Assembly (NCBI RefSeq): GCF_028687615.1
Contig: NZ_JAQTZU010000010.1
Coordinates: 62,001-126,000, forward strand
Reading direction: 5' to 3'
DNA length: 64,000 nt
DNA from: Methylovulum sp.
Lineage (GTDB): Bacteria; Pseudomonadota; Gammaproteobacteria; Methylococcales; Methylomonadaceae
This document shows, piece by piece, positions 28,869 to 43,004 of the stretch (positions within the stretch are counted from its first letter, which is position 1; every line of letters starts with the position of its first letter). Made by a program: the position numbers and the translations under genes. A model generated the notes under the pieces. The model saw nothing but the letters and a program-made list of their open reading frames with translations. It was not told the origin of the DNA and ran no database searches.

Positions 28869-29396
28869 GTGGCACTAAATTTAGATAGCAAAAAAGCTGT
28901 CGTAGAAGAAGTCGCTACATACGCCGCTAAAGCTCATTCTGCAATTGCTGCGGAGTATCGTGGATTGACAGTGACGGAATTGACCGAACTGCGCAAAACT
29001 GCGAGGGAGACAGGCGTTTATCTGCGGGTCGTAAAAAATACCCTGGCAAGACGGGCTGTTGCCGGAACAGAATTTGAGTGTATGCAAAGCGGCTTGGTTG
29101 GCCCCTTGTTGATTGCATTCTCAATGGAAGATCCTGGTGCAGCCGCGCGTTTGATTGGCGAATTTGCCAAAAGTCATGACAAATTAATTCCCAAAGTGGT
29201 TGCTATTGGTGGTCAGTTATTTGATTCATCAGAGCTTGGGCGTCTGGCAAGCCTGCCGACCCGTGATCAGGCTATCAGTCTGTTGATGGCGGTTATGAAG
29301 GCGCCAATAGAGAAATTTGTCCGTACTTTGGCCGAACCGCATGCAAAATTGGTCCGCACCGTAGCGGCGATCAGAGATCAGAAAGAAGCTGCATAG
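28869..29396 (+). CDS. rplJ: 50S ribosomal protein L10
   Basis: Family signature, operon context. Confidence 0.98.
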   Translation: MALNLDSKKAVVEEVATYAAKAHSAIAAEYRGLTVTELTELRKTARETGVYLRVVKNTLARRAVAGTEFECMQSGLVGPLLIAFSMEDPGAAARLIGEFAKSHDKLIPKVVAIGGQLFDSSELGRLASLPTRDQAISLLMAVMKAPIEKFVRTLAEPHAKLVRTVAAIRDQKEAA

Positions 29397-29445
29397 GCTT
29401 CAAATCTAACCAGTTAAAACTAATTTATTTTTAGAGGAACAAAAA

Positions 29446-29823
29446 ATGGCATTAACACAAGAAGATATCTTGGAAGCTATCTCAAATATGAGCGTTATGG
29501 AAGTCGTTGCCTTAATTTCAGCGATGGAAGAAAAATTTGGCGTTTCCGCAGCGGCGGTCGCTGTTGCTGCTGCGCCTGCTGCTGGAGCGGCTGCTCCTGC
29601 GGCAGAAGAACAAACCGAGTTCGACGTTGTATTGACCGGTTTTGGTGAAAACAAGGTTTCTGTTATTAAAACTGTCCGTACTATTACAGGCTTAGGCTTG
29701 AAAGAAGCGAAAGATGCGGTAGAAGGCGTGCCAACTGTGTTGAAAGAAGGTATACCTAAAGCCGAAGCCGAAACTATTAAAAAGCAACTGTTAGAAGCAG
29801 GTGCGACAGTCGATATTAAGTAA
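29446..29823 (+). CDS. rplL: 50S ribosomal protein L7/L12
   Basis: Ala-rich hinge and [15 protein letters not shown]. Confidence 0.98.
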   Translation: MALTQEDILEAISNMSVMEVVALISAMEEKFGVSAAAVAVAAAPAAGAAAPAAEEQTEFDVVLTGFGENKVSVIKTVRTITGLGLKEAKDAVEGVPTVLKEGIPKAEAETIKKQLLEAGATVDIK

Positions 29824-29947
29824 TAATATTGACACCTATTGAGACCTAGGTCTTTTAAGTATGGCTGGTGGCAATAGTCACCGGCCTTTTACTGTTTACA
29901 TTAATTGTGCAGTAAAAACATTTCATGACGAAAAGTTTGGAAGCGAT

Positions 29948-32900
29948 ATGTCCTATTCTTTTACCGAAAAAAAGCGTATTCGAAATAACTTTGGCAAAAG
30001 CACCGAAGTACTCGAAGTCCCTTATCTTCTGGCAACACAAATTAATTCTTATGCCAGCTTTTTGCAACTGGGCGTGACGCCTGAGAAACGTGCCGATATT
30101 GGCTTGCATTCTGCTTTTTCCAGCGTGTTTCCAATTGAGAGCCATTCCGGTTATGCGGTGCTTGAGTATGTGAAATACAGGTTAGGAGAACCCGTTTTTG
30201 ATGTCAGGGAATGTCAACAACGGGGGGCTACCTTTGCCGCGCCCCTAAGGGTTTTGGTGCGTCTGGTCATTTATGACAAAGAAGCCCCGGCCAATGCCAA
30301 GGTCGTCAAAGACATTCGTGAACAAGAAGTCTACATGGGCGAATTGCCTTTAATGACAGAAAACGGAACTTTTGTCATCAATGGGACGGAGCGCGTGATT
30401 GTCTCGCAATTGCACCGTTCGCCAGGCGTGTTTTTTGACCATGATAAAGGTAAAACCCATTCATCGGGTAAATTATTATTCAATGCGCGGGTGATTCCTT
30501 ACCGTGGATCATGGCTTGATTTCGAGTTTGATCATAAAGACTGTGTGTATGTACGGATAGACAGGCGCAGAAAAATCCCCGCCACCATTTTGCTGCGGGC
30601 TTTAGGTTTTGATAACGAAGAAATGATTAAAATATTCTTCGAAACTAATAAATTTACGTTGAGTGCGGAACAGTGTTTGTTCCACATTGTGCCTGAAAGG
30701 ATGCGTGGCGAAATTGCCGCATTCGACATCAAATACAACGGACAGGCATTGGTTGAAGAAGGCCGCAGAATTACCGCCAAGCATATTCGGGAAATGAATA
30801 AAGCCGGTATGACTGAAGTTGAAGTCCCGCGGGAATATTTAATTGGCAAGATTTTAGGGCACAATGTCATTGAACAGTCGACCGGGGAGTTGATTGCCAA
30901 CGTCAATGATGAAATTACTGATGCCTTGATTGAGCGTTGTATAGAAAATAATATTTCAGAAATCAACACGCTTTTCGTCAATGACCTGGATAGGGGGCCC
31001 TACATCAGCAATGCCATGCGTTTGGATGTGACGACAAATTCCCTCGAAGCGTTAGTTGAAATTTACCGCATGATGCGCCCTGGCGAGCCGCCTACAAAAG
31101 AATCAGCCGAGAATTTGTTTCAAAACTTGTTTTTTACCGACGACAGATATGATCTGTCAACCGTCGGTCGGATGAAATTTAACCGCCGTTTGGGACGTGA
31201 AGAAATTGTCGGGCCAGGAACCTTGACTAAAAATGACATCATTGATGTCCTCAAAGAATTGATCAGCATCCGTAATGGAAACGGCAACGTTGATGATATA
31301 GACCATTTGGGCAATCGCCGCGTCCGTTCAGTTGGCGAGATGATTGAAAACCAATTCCGTGTCGGCTTGGTCAGGGTTGAACGTGCCGTGAAAGAACGTT
31401 TAACTTTGGCTGATTCAGAAGGGTTGATGCCGCAAGAAATCATCAATGCCAAACCGGTTTCGGCGGCGGTCAAAGAATTCTTTGGCTCCAGCCAGTTGTC
31501 GCAATTTATGGATCAAAACAATCCATTATCACAAGTGACACATAAACGCCGCGTCTCAGCTTTGGGGCCTGGTGGTTTGGCCCGTGAGCGTGCCGGTTTT
31601 GAAGTCCGCGACGTACACGCCACGCATTATGGTCGTGTTTGCCCAATTGAAACGCCTGAAGGCCCGAACATTGGCTTGATCAATTCATTGTCGGTTTATG
31701 CACGCACCAACAACTACGGTTTTCTGGAAACGCCTTATCGGAAAGTGGTCGATGGACATGTGACCGATCAAGTCGATTATTTGTCGGCTATTGAAGAAGG
31801 TGAATTTGTCATCGCCCAGGCCAGTGTGGCGGTCGATGAAAAGGGCAAATTAGTCGATGGCCTGGTGTCATGCCGGCACAAAGACGAGTTTACCCTGGCA
31901 ATGTCCGACACGGTCCAATACATGGACGTGTCTTCCAAGCAAATTGTCTCGGTCGCGGCATCCATCATCCCGTTCTTGGAACATGATGACGCTAACCGCG
32001 CCTTGATGGGCTCCAACATGCAGCGTCAAGCCGTGCCTACGCTCAGGGCTGAAAAGCCATTGGTGGGCACAGGTATGGAGCGGACGGTTGCCAAAGACTC
32101 CGGGGTGACCGTTGTTGCCACCCGTGGCGGAAAAATTGAAGCGGTCGATGCCGCCAGGATCGTAGTCCGGGTCAATGACACCGAAACCGAAACGGGTAGT
32201 CCAGGTGTGGATATTTACAACTTGATAAAATATACCCGCTCCAACCAAAACACCTGTATCAATCAAAAACCCTTGGTGAAGCCTGGGGATTTGGTCAACG
32301 CTGGCGATATTATCGCCGATGGCCCATCCACTGATATGGGTGAATTGGCTTTAGGCCAAAATATGTTGGTGGCTTTTATGCCGTGGAATGGTTACAACTT
32401 CGAAGACTCCATTTTGGTGTCCGAGCGGGTTGTCAAAGAAGACCGCTTCACTACCATCCATATTGAAGAAAAAACCTGCGTTGCGCGTGACACCAAGCAT
32501 AGCCCAGAAGAAATCACGGCCGATATTCCTAATGTCAGCGAAGAAGCGTTGGCAAAATTGGACGAATCCGGGATTGTTTATGTCGGTGCGGAAGTGAAGG
32601 GCGGCGATATTCTGGTCGGCAAGGTCACACCCAAAGGCGAGACCCAACTGACGCCGGAAGAAAAATTGTTACGCGCCATTTTTGGCGAGAAAGCCGCCGA
32701 TGTGAAGGACACTTCGCTACGCGTACCTGGCAGCATTGAAGGTACGGTCATTGATGTACAGGTCTTTACCCGTGATGGCGTCAAAAAAGATAAACGCGCC
32801 TTGGACATTGAGCACGAGCAAATCAAAAGTTATCGGAAAGATTTGGATGACCAGTTGAAAATTCTCGAAGAAGATATTTTCTTACGCGTCGCCAAGTTAT

Positions 32901-34021
32901 TGGTCGGTAAAGTGGCGATGGCAGGTGCGGGCTTGCGGGCTAATACTGAAATAAGCCAGGAGCATCTGGATGGACTGAAACGTTCTGATTGGTTGAAAAT
33001 CAAAATGCAGGATGAAGAAATCAACCTGCAATTGGAAATGGTTGTCATCCAAATCGAGCAGCAACGCAAAGATTTTGACGAAAAATTTGAAATCAAGCGC
33101 AAAAAAATCACGATGGGCGATGATTTGCCGCCAGGTGTGTTGAAAATGGTCAAAGTCTATTTGGCGGTGAAACGACGCATCCAGCCAGGTGACAAAATGG
33201 CGGGTCGCCACGGTAACAAAGGTGTCATCTCGATGATTAGGCCGATTGAAGACATGCCTTATACTGCCGATGGCAATCCGGTTGACATCGTTCTGAACCC
33301 TTTGGGTGTACCGTCGCGTATGAACGTCGGGCAGGTTTTGGAAACCCATTTAGGCTGGGCGGCGAAAGGTTTGGGTATAAAAATCGGCAAGATGCTTGAA
33401 GCGAAAGCGAAAATTATTGAAATTCGCGAGTATCTGGACAAAATTTATAACTGTAGCGGTCGCAAAGAAGATTTGGATTCGTTCACGGATAAAGAAATTC
33501 TGGAAATGGCTGCCAATCTGGTGGCGGGCGTGCCGATGGCAACACCTGTTTTTGATGGGGCAGACGAAGAAGACATCCGTACCATGCTCAGATTGGCGGA
33601 TTTGCCTGAGCACGGGCAGATCACCCTGTATGACGGACTGACTGGAGAGCCGTTCGAGCGCGAAGTCACGGTCGGTTACATGTACATGTTGAAGCTGAAC
33701 CATTTGGTCGATGACAAAATGCACGCCCGCTCGACCGGCCCTTACAGCTTAGTCACCCAACAACCGTTAGGCGGCAAGGCGCAGTTTGGCGGCCAGCGTT
33801 TCGGGGAAATGGAAGTCTGGGCATTGGAAGCTTATGGCGCGGCTTATACTTTACAGGAAATGCTCACCGTCAAATCTGATGACGTGACGGGTCGTACCCG
33901 CATGTATAAAAATATCGTGGACGGTGATCATAAAATGGAAGCAGGTATGCCAGAATCATTTAATGTTTTAATTAAAGAAATTCGCTCATTGGCTGTGGAT
34001 ATTGAATTACAACGCGAATAA
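29948..34021 (+). CDS. rpoB: DNA-directed RNA polymerase subunit beta (start at [15 protein letters not shown])
   Basis: Full-length RpoB; ORF track start at 29861 is an upstream extension. Confidence 0.98.
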   Translation: MSYSFTEKKRIRNNFGKSTEVLEVPYLLATQINSYASFLQLGVTPEKRADIGLHSAFSSVFPIESHSGYAVLEYVKYRLGEPVFDVRECQQRGATFAAPLRVLVRLVIYDKEAPANAKVVKDIREQEVYMGELPLMTENGTFVINGTERVIVSQLHRSPGVFFDHDKGKTHSSGKLLFNARVIPYRGSWLDFEFDHKDCVYVRIDRRRKIPATILLRALGFDNEEMIKIFFETNKFTLSAEQCLFHIVPERMRGEIAAFDIKYNGQALVEEGRRITAKHIREMNKAGMTEVEVPREYLIGKILGHNVIEQSTGELIANVNDEITDALIERCIENNISEINTLFVNDLDRGPYISNAMRLDVTTNSLEALVEIYRMMRPGEPPTKESAENLFQNLFFTDDRYDLSTVGRMKFNRRLGREEIVGPGTLTKNDIIDVLKELISIRNGNGNVDDIDHLGNRRVRSVGEMIENQFRVGLVRVERAVKERLTLADSEGLMPQEIINAKPVSAAVKEFFGSSQLSQFMDQNNPLSQVTHKRRVSALGPGGLARERAGFEVRDVHATHYGRVCPIETPEGPNIGLINSLSVYARTNNYGFLETPYRKVVDGHVTDQVDYLSAIEEGEFVIAQASVAVDEKGKLVDGLVSCRHKDEFTLAMSDTVQYMDVSSKQIVSVAASIIPFLEHDDANRALMGSNMQRQAVPTLRAEKPLVGTGMERTVAKDSGVTVVATRGGKIEAVDAARIVVRVNDTETETGSPGVDIYNLIKYTRSNQNTCINQKPLVKPGDLVNAGDIIADGPSTDMGELALGQNMLVAFMPWNGYNFEDSILVSERVVKEDRFTTIHIEEKTCVARDTKHSPEEITADIPNVSEEALAKLDESGIVYVGAEVKGGDILVGKVTPKGETQLTPEEKLLRAIFGEKAADVKDTSLRVPGSIEGTVIDVQVFTRDGVKKDKRALDIEHEQIKSYRKDLDDQLKILEEDIFLRVAKLLVGKVAMAGAGLRANTEISQEHLDGLKRSDWLKIKMQDEEINLQLEMVVIQIEQQRKDFDEKFEIKRKKITMGDDLPPGVLKMVKVYLAVKRRIQPGDKMAGRHGNKGVISMIRPIEDMPYTADGNPVDIVLNPLGVPSRMNVGQVLETHLGWAAKGLGIKIGKMLEAKAKIIEIREYLDKIYNCSGRKEDLDSFTDKEILEMAANLVAGVPMATPVFDGADEEDIRTMLRLADLPEHGQITLYDGLTGEPFEREVTVGYMYMLKLNHLVDDKMHARSTGPYSLVTQQPLGGKAQFGGQRFGEMEVWALEAYGAAYTLQEMLTVKSDDVTGRTRMYKNIVDGDHKMEAGMPESFNVLIKEIRSLAVDIELQRE

Positions 34022-34095
34022 TCGCGTAGTTTACCGCCACTACATGAAAGCCTGTTCTGGGATACTCCAGAGATTATTTTAAAGAGGACTAGCTC

Positions 34096-37000
34096 TTGAA
34101 AGATTTAATGAACTTCTTAAAACGCCAAGGTCGTGCGGACGATTTTGACGGAATTAGCATCGGTTTGGCCTCGCCAGATATGATCCGTTCCTGGTCTTAC
34201 GGTGAAGTAAAAAAGCCGGAAACCATCAACTACCGTACTTTTAAACCAGAGCGTGACGGCTTGTTTTGCGCCAAGATTTTTGGCCCGGTCAGTGATTATG
34301 AATGTTTGTGCGGTAAGTACAAGCGTCTGAAGCATCGTGGGGTCATTTGCGAAAAATGTGGTGTCGAAGTCACTTTGTCGAAAGTTCGCCGTGAGCGTAT
34401 GGGCCATATCGACTTGGCTAGCCCGGTTGCACATATTTGGTTTTTAAAATCGTTGCCGTCCAGAATCGCACTGTTGTTGGATATGACTTTGCGTGAAATT
34501 GAGCGTGTGCTCTATTTTGAATCATTCGTGGTTTTAGATCCTGGCTTGACTCCGTTGGATAAAGGCCAATTACTGACCGATGATGAATATCTGGATGCGG
34601 TCGAACTGCATGGCGATGACTTTGTCGCAAAAATGGGTGCCGAGGCTATTTATGAATTGTTAAAAGCCATTGATTTACAAGATCAAGTCAATGTCTTGCG
34701 TGAGGAAATCAATTCCACTAGCTCCGAAACAAAGATAAAAAAATATGCCAAACGACTAAAAGTCATGGACGCGTTGTTGAGTTCTAAAAACCGTCCTGAA
34801 TGGATGATTTTGCAGGTTCTCCCCGTTTTACCACCCGAATTGCGTCCGTTGGTGCCTTTGGATGGGGGGCGTTTTGCGACCTCCGACCTGAATGATTTGT
34901 ATCGCCGTGTCATTAACCGGAACAACCGTCTGAACAGGTTGTTGGATTTGAACGCGCCTGACATCATCGTCCGTAACGAAAAACGTATGTTGCAAGAATC
35001 GGTCGATGCGTTGCTGGACAATGGCCGTCGTGGCCGGGCCATCACCGGCACTAACAGGCGTCCGTTGAAATCGTTGGCGGACATGATCAAAGGCAAGCAA
35101 GGCCGTTTCCGGCAAAACTTGCTGGGTAAACGGGTGGATTACTCAGGCCGTTCCGTTATCGTGGTGGGGCCGTCATTGCGCTTGCACCAATGTGGTTTGC
35201 CGAAAAAAATGGCTTTGGAATTGTTCAAGCCGTTCATTTTTAGCAAATTGCAATTCCGTGGTTTGGCGACGACGATCAAAGCCGCCAAGAAAATGGTCGA
35301 AAGGGAAGGCACGGAAGTATGGGATATTCTCGAAGAAGTTATCCGCGAACATCCTATTTTGCTCAACCGTGCGCCGACTTTGCACAGATTGGGTATCCAG
35401 GCATTTGAGCCGACCTTGATCGAAGGTAAGGCGATCCAATTGCATCCATTGGTTTGTAGCGCGTTCAACGCCGACTTTGACGGTGACCAGATGGCGGTGC
35501 ATATTCCGTTGTCCATCGAAGCGCAGTTGGAAGCCAGAACCTTAATGATGGCGACCAACAATATTTTGTCGCCTGCTAATGGTGAACCGGTCATTAATCC
35601 ATCGCAAGACGTGGTTTTGGGCTTGTACTACATCAGCCGCGAAAAAATCAATGCTAAAGGCGATGGCAGTATTTTTGTCGATGTCGCTGAAATACACAAA
35701 GCATTGCAAGCCAAAACGGTCGAATTGCAAGCTAAGATTCATGTTCGGATCACGCAAAAAACGCGCAACGAACAAGGCGAAATTGAAGAAAAGACTTATC
35801 GTGTCAAAACGACGGTAGGCCGCGCGTTGATTTGGGAAGTTGTCCCTGACCTCATGCCTTATGAATTGGTCAACTGCGATATGACCAAAAAGAACATTTC
35901 CCGATTGATCAATTACAGTTACCGTTATTTAGGCAATAAAGACACGGTGGTGTTGGCTGACCAGTTGATGTATCTAGGTTTCCGCTATGCGACCATTTCC
36001 GGTGTGTCCTTCGGTATCGAAGACATGGCGATCCCCGCCAAAAAAGTGGACATCATTGCCGCAGCGGAAGCCGAGGTGAATGAAATCCAAAGCCAATATT
36101 CTTCCGGTTTGGTGACTGATGGGGAACGGTACAACAAGGTGGTGGACATTTGGTCACATGCCAACGATCAAGTCGCAAAAGTCATGATGGATGGTTTGGG
36201 GGAAGAATCGGTCGTGGATGCCGAAGGCAATATCGTAAAACAAAAATCCTTCAACTCCATTTTTATGATGGCGGAGTCCGGTGCGCGGGGTTCTGCAGCG
36301 CAGATACGGCAGTTGGCTGGTATGCGGGGCTTGATGGCAAAACCTGATGGTTCGATCATTGAAACGCCGATTACCGCAAATTTCCGCGAAGGGCTGGACG
36401 TACTGCAATACTTTATTTCCACCCACGGCGCACGTAAAGGCTTGGCTGATACGGCGTTAAAAACCGCAAACTCTGGTTATTTGACACGCCGTCTGGTTGA
36501 TGTCGCCCAGGATTTGGTCATTACGGGCCATGATTGCGGTACGAAGGATGGCTTGGTCATGATGCCGATTATTGAAGGTGGTGATGTTGTTGAGCCTTTG
36601 TCGGAGCGTGTATTAGGCCGGGTTGTTGTCAACGATGTTATGGATCCGGCTGGTGAAAAAGTAATCGTCCCTATGGGCACATTGCTGAATGAACATTGGG
36701 TTTCTGTACTGGATGAACACAGTGTCGACCAGCTTGTCGTGCGTTCGGTCATCACATGTGAAAACCGTCACGGTGTTTGTGCCGCTTGTTATGGCCGGGA
36801 TTTAGGTCGTGGCCATCACGTCAATATAGGCGAAGCAGTAGGCGTGATTGCCGCACAGTCGATTGGTGAGCCTGGAACCCAGTTGACCATGCGTACTTTC
36901 CATATCGGTGGTGCGGCGTCCAGATCGGCGGCGATTAGTAATGTCCAAGTCAAATCTGCAGGTACTGTACGCCTTAGTAACTTGAAATCGGTTGCGAACC

Positions 37001-38292
37001 GTGAAGGCAATCTAGTTGCTGTTTCAAGATCGGGTGAGGTCTGTGTCGTTGATGACTATGGCCGTGAAAGGGAACGTTATAAAATCCCTTATGGCGCGGT
37101 GCTTTCTGTGCAGGAAGGCAGCAAAATCAGTGCTGGTGATATTATTGTAAATTGGGATCCGTTTACACATCCCGTTGTTACTGAAGTGGATGGTTTTGTT
37201 GAGTTGGTCAGCTTTGTTGACGGTGTCACTGTACAAAAACAATCTGATGAAGTCACCGGTTTAAGTTCTTTAGTGGTTACAGATCCGAAACAACGTGGAA
37301 GTGCGGGTAAAGAATTACGGCCTATGGTCAAGTTAATTGATCGTGATGGTAATGGTATCTTATTGCCAGGCACAGAAATTCCGGCGCAATATTTTTTACC
37401 TGCGGGCGCAATTGCCGGCATCAAAGATGGTGGTGAAGTAAAAGTAGGTGACGTTCTGGCAAGAATTCCGCAAGAGTCAAGTAAGACTAGGGATATTACC
37501 GGTGGTTTGCCGCGCGTAGCGGACTTATTTGAAGCCCGTAAAACCAAAGATCCAGCCATCCTTGCTGAAACCAGCGGTACGATTTCTTTTGGTAAAGAGA
37601 CCAAAGGCAAGCAACGGGTCATTATCACCGATGCGCAGGGCGAACAAATTGAAACGCTAATACCTAAGTGGCGGCATATCACCGTTTTTGAAGGTGAATA
37701 TGTAGAGAAAGGCGAGACGATCGCTGAAGGTGAGTTGACGCCTCATGATATTTTGAGGTTAAGAGGTATCGAAGAGTTAGCAAACTATTTGGTTAAAGAA
37801 ATTCAGGATGTCTATCGTCTGCAAGGCGTGAAGATCAACGATAAGCATATTGAATGTATTATTCGACAAATGCTTAGAAAAGTTGAGATTACTGCGTCTG
37901 GTGACACCACGTTCTTAAAAGGTGATCAAGTCGAACGCGCCGCTGTTAGGGTTGAAAACGATAAAATGGAAACCGAAGGAAAAATCCCCGCCAGCTTCGA
38001 ATCCATTTTGTTAGGTATCACCAAAGCTTCTTTAGCAACCGAGTCCTTTATTTCAGCAGCTTCTTTCCAAGAAACAACGCGTGTCTTAACAGATGCCGCT
38101 GTTAGAGGCTTAAGTGATAGTTTACAAGGGCTTAAAGAAAACGTGATAGTTGGCCGCTTGATTCCAGCTGGAACAGGACTGGCTTATCATGAGCATAGAA
38201 AAAATAGGTTTGCCCAGCATCAGGCCGTTGACAGCAATAGTACGCCGGTCATTGATACGGAAGAAGCCTTGAAACAAGCCTTGAATATATAA
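34096..38292 (+). CDS. rpoC: DNA-directed RNA polymerase subunit beta'
   Basis: [12 protein letters not shown] catalytic motif; zinc ribbon [22 protein letters not shown]. Confidence 0.99.
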   Translation: MKDLMNFLKRQGRADDFDGISIGLASPDMIRSWSYGEVKKPETINYRTFKPERDGLFCAKIFGPVSDYECLCGKYKRLKHRGVICEKCGVEVTLSKVRRERMGHIDLASPVAHIWFLKSLPSRIALLLDMTLREIERVLYFESFVVLDPGLTPLDKGQLLTDDEYLDAVELHGDDFVAKMGAEAIYELLKAIDLQDQVNVLREEINSTSSETKIKKYAKRLKVMDALLSSKNRPEWMILQVLPVLPPELRPLVPLDGGRFATSDLNDLYRRVINRNNRLNRLLDLNAPDIIVRNEKRMLQESVDALLDNGRRGRAITGTNRRPLKSLADMIKGKQGRFRQNLLGKRVDYSGRSVIVVGPSLRLHQCGLPKKMALELFKPFIFSKLQFRGLATTIKAAKKMVEREGTEVWDILEEVIREHPILLNRAPTLHRLGIQAFEPTLIEGKAIQLHPLVCSAFNADFDGDQMAVHIPLSIEAQLEARTLMMATNNILSPANGEPVINPSQDVVLGLYYISREKINAKGDGSIFVDVAEIHKALQAKTVELQAKIHVRITQKTRNEQGEIEEKTYRVKTTVGRALIWEVVPDLMPYELVNCDMTKKNISRLINYSYRYLGNKDTVVLADQLMYLGFRYATISGVSFGIEDMAIPAKKVDIIAAAEAEVNEIQSQYSSGLVTDGERYNKVVDIWSHANDQVAKVMMDGLGEESVVDAEGNIVKQKSFNSIFMMAESGARGSAAQIRQLAGMRGLMAKPDGSIIETPITANFREGLDVLQYFISTHGARKGLADTALKTANSGYLTRRLVDVAQDLVITGHDCGTKDGLVMMPIIEGGDVVEPLSERVLGRVVVNDVMDPAGEKVIVPMGTLLNEHWVSVLDEHSVDQLVVRSVITCENRHGVCAACYGRDLGRGHHVNIGEAVGVIAAQSIGEPGTQLTMRTFHIGGAASRSAAISNVQVKSAGTVRLSNLKSVANREGNLVAVSRSGEVCVVDDYGRERERYKIPYGAVLSVQEGSKISAGDIIVNWDPFTHPVVTEVDGFVELVSFVDGVTVQKQSDEVTGLSSLVVTDPKQRGSAGKELRPMVKLIDRDGNGILLPGTEIPAQYFLPAGAIAGIKDGGEVKVGDVLARIPQESSKTRDITGGLPRVADLFEARKTKDPAILAETSGTISFGKETKGKQRVIITDAQGEQIETLIPKWRHITVFEGEYVEKGETIAEGELTPHDILRLRGIEELANYLVKEIQDVYRLQGVKINDKHIECIIRQMLRKVEITASGDTTFLKGDQVERAAVRVENDKMETEGKIPASFESILLGITKASLATESFISAASFQETTRVLTDAAVRGLSDSLQGLKENVIVGRLIPAGTGLAYHEHRKNRFAQHQAVDSNSTPVIDTEEALKQALNI

Positions 38293-38469
38293 ATCTAATC
38301 AAGGAAATTTAAAATATGCTTGACCTGCATGTTATAGGCAAGTAAAATGTCCTGCTAACGTGAGTTAAAGTAATTTAGTTAAATCGAAAACAATTTTGAC
38401 CGTCAGTGTTCTTGATGGTTGGTGAGTTATTGTCTGACGGTTAATTGTATATCGGAGAGAAAAATAAAT

Positions 38470-38844
38470 ATGGCCACGATTAACCAATTGGTTCGTAAAC
38501 CGCGTGCTAAGAGAATAGAGAAAAGCAACGTGCCGGCGCTTGAGGCGTGTCCTCAGCGCAGGGGTGTTTGTACCCGTGTTTACACAACAACACCTAAAAA
38601 ACCTAACTCGGCCTTGCGTAAGGTTGCAAGGGTCAGGCTGACAAATGGCGCTGAAGTGAGTAGTTACATTGGCGGCGAGGGCCATAACCTCCAAGAGCAT
38701 TCCGTGGTCTTGATAAGAGGTGGTCGTGTTAAGGATTTGCCTGGTGTGCGGTATCACGTTGTTCGTGGTAGCTTGGATGCTTCTGGCGTAAACAACAGAA
38801 AGTGTGGGCGCTCCAAGTATGGAACTAAGCGGCCTAAAAGCTAA
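38470..38844 (+). CDS. rpsL: 30S ribosomal protein S12
   Basis: [51 protein letters not shown]. Confidence 0.98.
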   Translation: MATINQLVRKPRAKRIEKSNVPALEACPQRRGVCTRVYTTTPKKPNSALRKVARVRLTNGAEVSSYIGGEGHNLQEHSVVLIRGGRVKDLPGVRYHVVRGSLDASGVNNRKCGRSKYGTKRPKS

Positions 38845-38862
38845 AAAAATTGGATAATAAAA

Positions 38863-39333
38863 ATGTCTAGAAGAAGAGTTGCAACAAAAAGAGAGATTAT
38901 TCCTGATCCAAGATTCAATAGCGTGATGTTGACGAAGTTCATGAATATGATCATGGAAAGCGGTAAAAAGTCTGTTGCTGAATCTATTGTTTATGGTGCT
39001 CTTGACGTGATTGAGCATAAGGGGCACTCGGTTCCATTGGATGTGTTGTCTAAAGCGCTAGAAAATGTCCAGCCACGGGTTGAGGTTAAGTCCCGTAGGG
39101 TTGGTGGTGCGACTTATCAGGTTCCAGTTGAGGTAAGGCCTTCCAGACGCATGGCGTTGGCAATGCGTTGGTTGATCGATGCTTCTCGTAAGAGAAACGA
39201 AAGAAGCATGGCTTCAAAATTGGCTGGTGAGTTGATGGATGCTTTCGAAGGCAAAGGAAATGCTGCTAAGAAACGTGAAGATACCCATAGAATGGCGGAA
39301 GCAAACAAGGCATTTTCTCATTATCGGTTTTAA
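38863..39333 (+). CDS. rpsG: 30S ribosomal protein S7
   Basis: [18 protein letters not shown]. Confidence 0.98.
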   Translation: MSRRRVATKREIIPDPRFNSVMLTKFMNMIMESGKKSVAESIVYGALDVIEHKGHSVPLDVLSKALENVQPRVEVKSRRVGGATYQVPVEVRPSRRMALAMRWLIDASRKRNERSMASKLAGELMDAFEGKGNAAKKREDTHRMAEANKAFSHYRF

Positions 39334-39354
39334 CTAAAATAGGTTTTATGTAGA

Positions 39355-41451
39355 GTGGCTCGTAAAACACCTGTTGATAGGTATCGAAATATTGGCATTA
39401 TGGCCCATATTGATGCCGGGAAGACCACTACTACGGAGCGCATTCTTTATTATACCGGTGTTTCCCATAAAATTGGGGAAGTGCACGATGGTGCTGCTAC
39501 TATGGATTGGATGCAGCAGGAGCAAGAAAGAGGTATTACGATAACTTCAGCTGCGACCACATGTTTTTGGAGTGGTATGCAAAAACAGTTTCAGCCACAT
39601 CGCATAAATATAATTGATACGCCTGGTCATGTGGATTTTACGATTGAGGTGGAGCGGTCATTGCGGGTTCTGGATGGGGCGTGTGCGGTTTTTTGTGCAG
39701 TAGGTGGTGTTGAGCCACAGTCAGAAACTGTGTGGCGGCAGGCAAATAAATATAATGTGCCGCGGCTGGTCTTTGTAAATAAAATGGACCGTACCGGTGC
39801 AAGCTTTTTTAGGGTGGTTGAGCAAATAAAAAATAGGCTTGGCGCAAACCCGGTGCCAATGCAGTTGCCTATCGGTGTGGAAGAAGATTATAAGGGCGTT
39901 GTTGATTTGGTGAAGATGAAAGCCATATATTGGGAGGAAGCCAATATGGGTATGACTTTTACTGAGGAAGAAGTGCCGTCAGATATGCTTTCAGAGTGTG
40001 AAAAGTGGCGTGAAAATATTATTGAAGCGGCTGCTGAAGCAAATGAAGAGTATATGGGCAAATATCTTGAAAACGGAATTTTAACCGATGAAGAGATAAA
40101 GCACGGAATACGGATAAGGACCATAGAAAATCAAATAGTGCCGGCTTTTTGTGGTTCAGCCTTTAAAAACAAAGGTGTTCAGGCAATGTTGGATGCTGTG
40201 ATTGAATATCTGCCCGCTCCTGTTGATATTCCACCTGTGGTAGGCCTGTTAGAAAACGAGGAAAGGGAGGTTCTTCGAAAGGCAGATGATGCAGAGCCTT
40301 TTTCTGCTTTGGCCTTCAAGATTGCTGCGGATCCATTTGTCGGGGTATTGACCTTTTTCCGGGTTTATTCAGGGATTTTGAATTCCGGGGATGTTATTTA
40401 CAATCCAATAAAAAAGAAAAAAGAGCGCATTGGTCGTATCGTGCAAATGCATGCCAATAGCAGGGAAGAAGTAAAAGAAGTTTATGCGGGTGATATTGCG
40501 GCCGCCATCGGTCTTAAAGATGTGACAACCGGCGATACTCTGTGTGATTTGAATTCAGTGATTCTATTGGAAAAAATGGACTTTCCTGATCCTGTTATTT
40601 CAATAGCCGTTGAGCCTAGAACCAAAGCCGATCAAGACAAGATGGCGGTTGCGCTAGCCAGATTGGCCCAGGAAGACCCTTCATTTAGAGTTTACACTGA
40701 TGAGGAGTCTGGGCAGGTGATAATTTCAGGGATGGGTGAGTTGCATCTTGAAATAATTGTCGACAGGATGAAAAGGGAGTTTAGCGTTGATGCGAACATA
40801 GGTAATCCTCAGGTTGCTTATAGGGAAACAATACGCAAATCTGTTGAGCATGAAAAAAAGTTTATAAGACAAACCGGAGGTCGAGGGCAATATGGACATG
40901 TCTGGCTACGGATTGAGCCGCTTGAAGCAGGCAAAGGCTACGAATTTGTAAATGAAATAGTTGGTGGTGTTGTTCCAAAAGAATATATACCCGCAGTTGA
41001 TAAAGGTGTTCAGGAACAGCTAAAAAGCGGTGTTTTAGCGGGGTTTCCTGTTTTAGATGTAAAGGTTTCATTATTTGATGGTTCGTATCATGATGTGGAT
41101 TCGAACGAAATGGCTTTTAGAATTGCAGGTTCCATGTGTTTCCGAGAGGGCTTACATGAAGCATCTCCTGTTTTGCTTGAGCCAATAATGAAAGTTGAAG
41201 TTGTAACTCCAGAAGAATATATGGGTGATGTTGTTGGCGACATTAATAGACGTCGTGGCATTATTCAGGGTATGGAAGATTTGCCATCCGGTAAAGTAAT
41301 TAGTTGCGAAGTGCCGCTTGCTGAAATGTTTGGCTATGCAACTGATCTGCGTTCTTCAACCCAAGGGCGGGCTACATACAGTATGCTGTTTGAAAAATAC
41401 AATGAAACACCTGCCCATATTGCAGATGCTATCATTAAAAAATCTTCATAA
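39355..41451 (+). CDS. fusA: Elongation factor G (GTG start)
   Basis: [28 protein letters not shown]. Confidence 0.98.
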   Translation: MARKTPVDRYRNIGIMAHIDAGKTTTTERILYYTGVSHKIGEVHDGAATMDWMQQEQERGITITSAATTCFWSGMQKQFQPHRINIIDTPGHVDFTIEVERSLRVLDGACAVFCAVGGVEPQSETVWRQANKYNVPRLVFVNKMDRTGASFFRVVEQIKNRLGANPVPMQLPIGVEEDYKGVVDLVKMKAIYWEEANMGMTFTEEEVPSDMLSECEKWRENIIEAAAEANEEYMGKYLENGILTDEEIKHGIRIRTIENQIVPAFCGSAFKNKGVQAMLDAVIEYLPAPVDIPPVVGLLENEEREVLRKADDAEPFSALAFKIAADPFVGVLTFFRVYSGILNSGDVIYNPIKKKKERIGRIVQMHANSREEVKEVYAGDIAAAIGLKDVTTGDTLCDLNSVILLEKMDFPDPVISIAVEPRTKADQDKMAVALARLAQEDPSFRVYTDEESGQVIISGMGELHLEIIVDRMKREFSVDANIGNPQVAYRETIRKSVEHEKKFIRQTGGRGQYGHVWLRIEPLEAGKGYEFVNEIVGGVVPKEYIPAVDKGVQEQLKSGVLAGFPVLDVKVSLFDGSYHDVDSNEMAFRIAGSMCFREGLHEASPVLLEPIMKVEVVTPEEYMGDVVGDINRRRGIIQGMEDLPSGKVISCEVPLAEMFGYATDLRSSTQGRATYSMLFEKYNETPAHIADAIIKKSS

Positions 41452-41478
41452 AATTGAATAAATATAAGGTATTAACTC

Positions 41479-42669
41479 ATGGCCAAAGAAAAATTTTCAC
41501 GTAGCAAGCCGCACGTCAACGTAGGCACCATCGGGCACGTTGACCATGGCAAGACAACATTGACCGCCGCGCTGACCAAGGTGATGGCCGAGCTGCAAGG
41601 CGGTGAAGTTAAAGCCTTCGATCAAATTGACAACGCCCCCGAAGAGCGCGCGCGTGGTATCACCATCGCCACTTCACACGTTGAGTATGAATCGGCCGTA
41701 CGCCACTATGCCCACGTTGACTGCCCCGGCCATGCCGACTATGTCAAAAACATGATCACCGGTGCGGCGCAAATGGACGGCGCCATCCTGGTCTGCTCGG
41801 CCGCTGACGGCCCGATGCCGCAGACCCGCGAGCACATCCTGTTGTCGCGGCAGGTTGGCGTCCCTTACATCGTCGTGTTCCTGAACAAGGCCGACATGGT
41901 TGACGACGAAGAATTGTTGGAACTGGTGGAAATGGAAATCCGCGAACTGCTGGACATGTACGAATTCCCTGGCGACGACACCCCGATCATCAAAGGCTCC
42001 GCCCTGCTGGCGTTGAACGGCGACACCAGCGAAATCGGTGCGCCTTCCGTCGTCCGCTTGGTTGAAGCCCTTGACACTTACATCCCGTTGCCTGAGCGCG
42101 CCGTTGACGGCGCCTTCCTGATGCCCATCGAAGACGTGTTCTCAATCTCAGGCCGTGGCACCGTGGTGACCGGCCGTATCGAACGTGGCGTGATCAAGGT
42201 CGGCCAGGAAGTTGAAATCGTCGGCATCCGCCCGACCGTGTCAACCACCGTCACCGGCGTCGAAATGTTCCGCAAATTACTGGACCAAGGCGAAGCGGGC
42301 GACAACGTCGGCCTGCTGTTGCGCGGCACCAAGCGCGACGATGTCGAGCGCGGCCAGGTCTTGGCGCACAAAAACACCATCAAGCCGCACGCCCACTTCA
42401 ATGCCGAGATTTACGTCCTGTCCAAGGAAGAAGGCGGCCGCCATACCCCGTTCTTCGACGGCTACCGCCCGCAGTTCTACTTCCGCACCACCGACGTGAC
42501 CGGTGCGGTCAAACTGCCCGAAGGCGTGGAAATGGTCATGCCCGGCGACAACATCTCGGTCAGCGTGAAATTGATCTCGCCGATTGCGATGGAAGAGGGC
42601 TTGCGTTTTGCTATCCGCGAAGGTGGCCGCACCGTCGGTGCCGGTGTCGTCGCTTCCATTATTGAGTAA
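41479..42669 (+). CDS. tuf: Elongation factor Tu (copy 2)
   Basis: Protein identical to copy 1. Confidence 0.99.
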   Translation: MAKEKFSRSKPHVNVGTIGHVDHGKTTLTAALTKVMAELQGGEVKAFDQIDNAPEERARGITIATSHVEYESAVRHYAHVDCPGHADYVKNMITGAAQMDGAILVCSAADGPMPQTREHILLSRQVGVPYIVVFLNKADMVDDEELLELVEMEIRELLDMYEFPGDDTPIIKGSALLALNGDTSEIGAPSVVRLVEALDTYIPLPERAVDGAFLMPIEDVFSISGRGTVVTGRIERGVIKVGQEVEIVGIRPTVSTTVTGVEMFRKLLDQGEAGDNVGLLLRGTKRDDVERGQVLAHKNTIKPHAHFNAEIYVLSKEEGGRHTPFFDGYRPQFYFRTTDVTGAVKLPEGVEMVMPGDNISVSVKLISPIAMEEGLRFAIREGGRTVGAGVVASIIE

Positions 42670-42674
42670 TAAAT

Positions 42675-42986
42675 ATGTCAAATCAAACTATCAGAATCCG
42701 GTTGAAATCTTTTGATCATAAATTGATTGACCAATCGGCTGGTGAGATAGTAGAAACAGCAAGGAGGACTGGTGCGCAAGTAAAAGGCCCGATCCCTTTG
42801 CCTACTAAAAAGGAACGTTTCACAATCCTGATTTCTCCGCATGTAAACAAAGATGCGCGGGATCAATATGAGTTGAGAACGTATAAAAGATTGTTGGATA
42901 TTGTAGAACCGACAGACAAGACTGTAGATGCGTTGATGAAACTGGATCTGGCAGCTGGTGTCGATGTTCAAATAAAATTGAATTAG
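42675..42986 (+). CDS. rpsJ: 30S ribosomal protein S10
   Basis: Family signature, operon order. Confidence 0.98.
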   Translation: MSNQTIRIRLKSFDHKLIDQSAGEIVETARRTGAQVKGPIPLPTKKERFTILISPHVNKDARDQYELRTYKRLLDIVEPTDKTVDALMKLDLAAGVDVQIKLN

Positions 42987-43004
42987 AAGTAGAGGAATTG
43001 GCAA

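Noticed and set aside
29829-29861. Upstream start of rpoB at 29861 as given in the ORF track
   Set aside because: Canonical RpoB N-terminus [15 protein letters not shown] begins at 29948; the extension has no RpoB similarity that I recognise.
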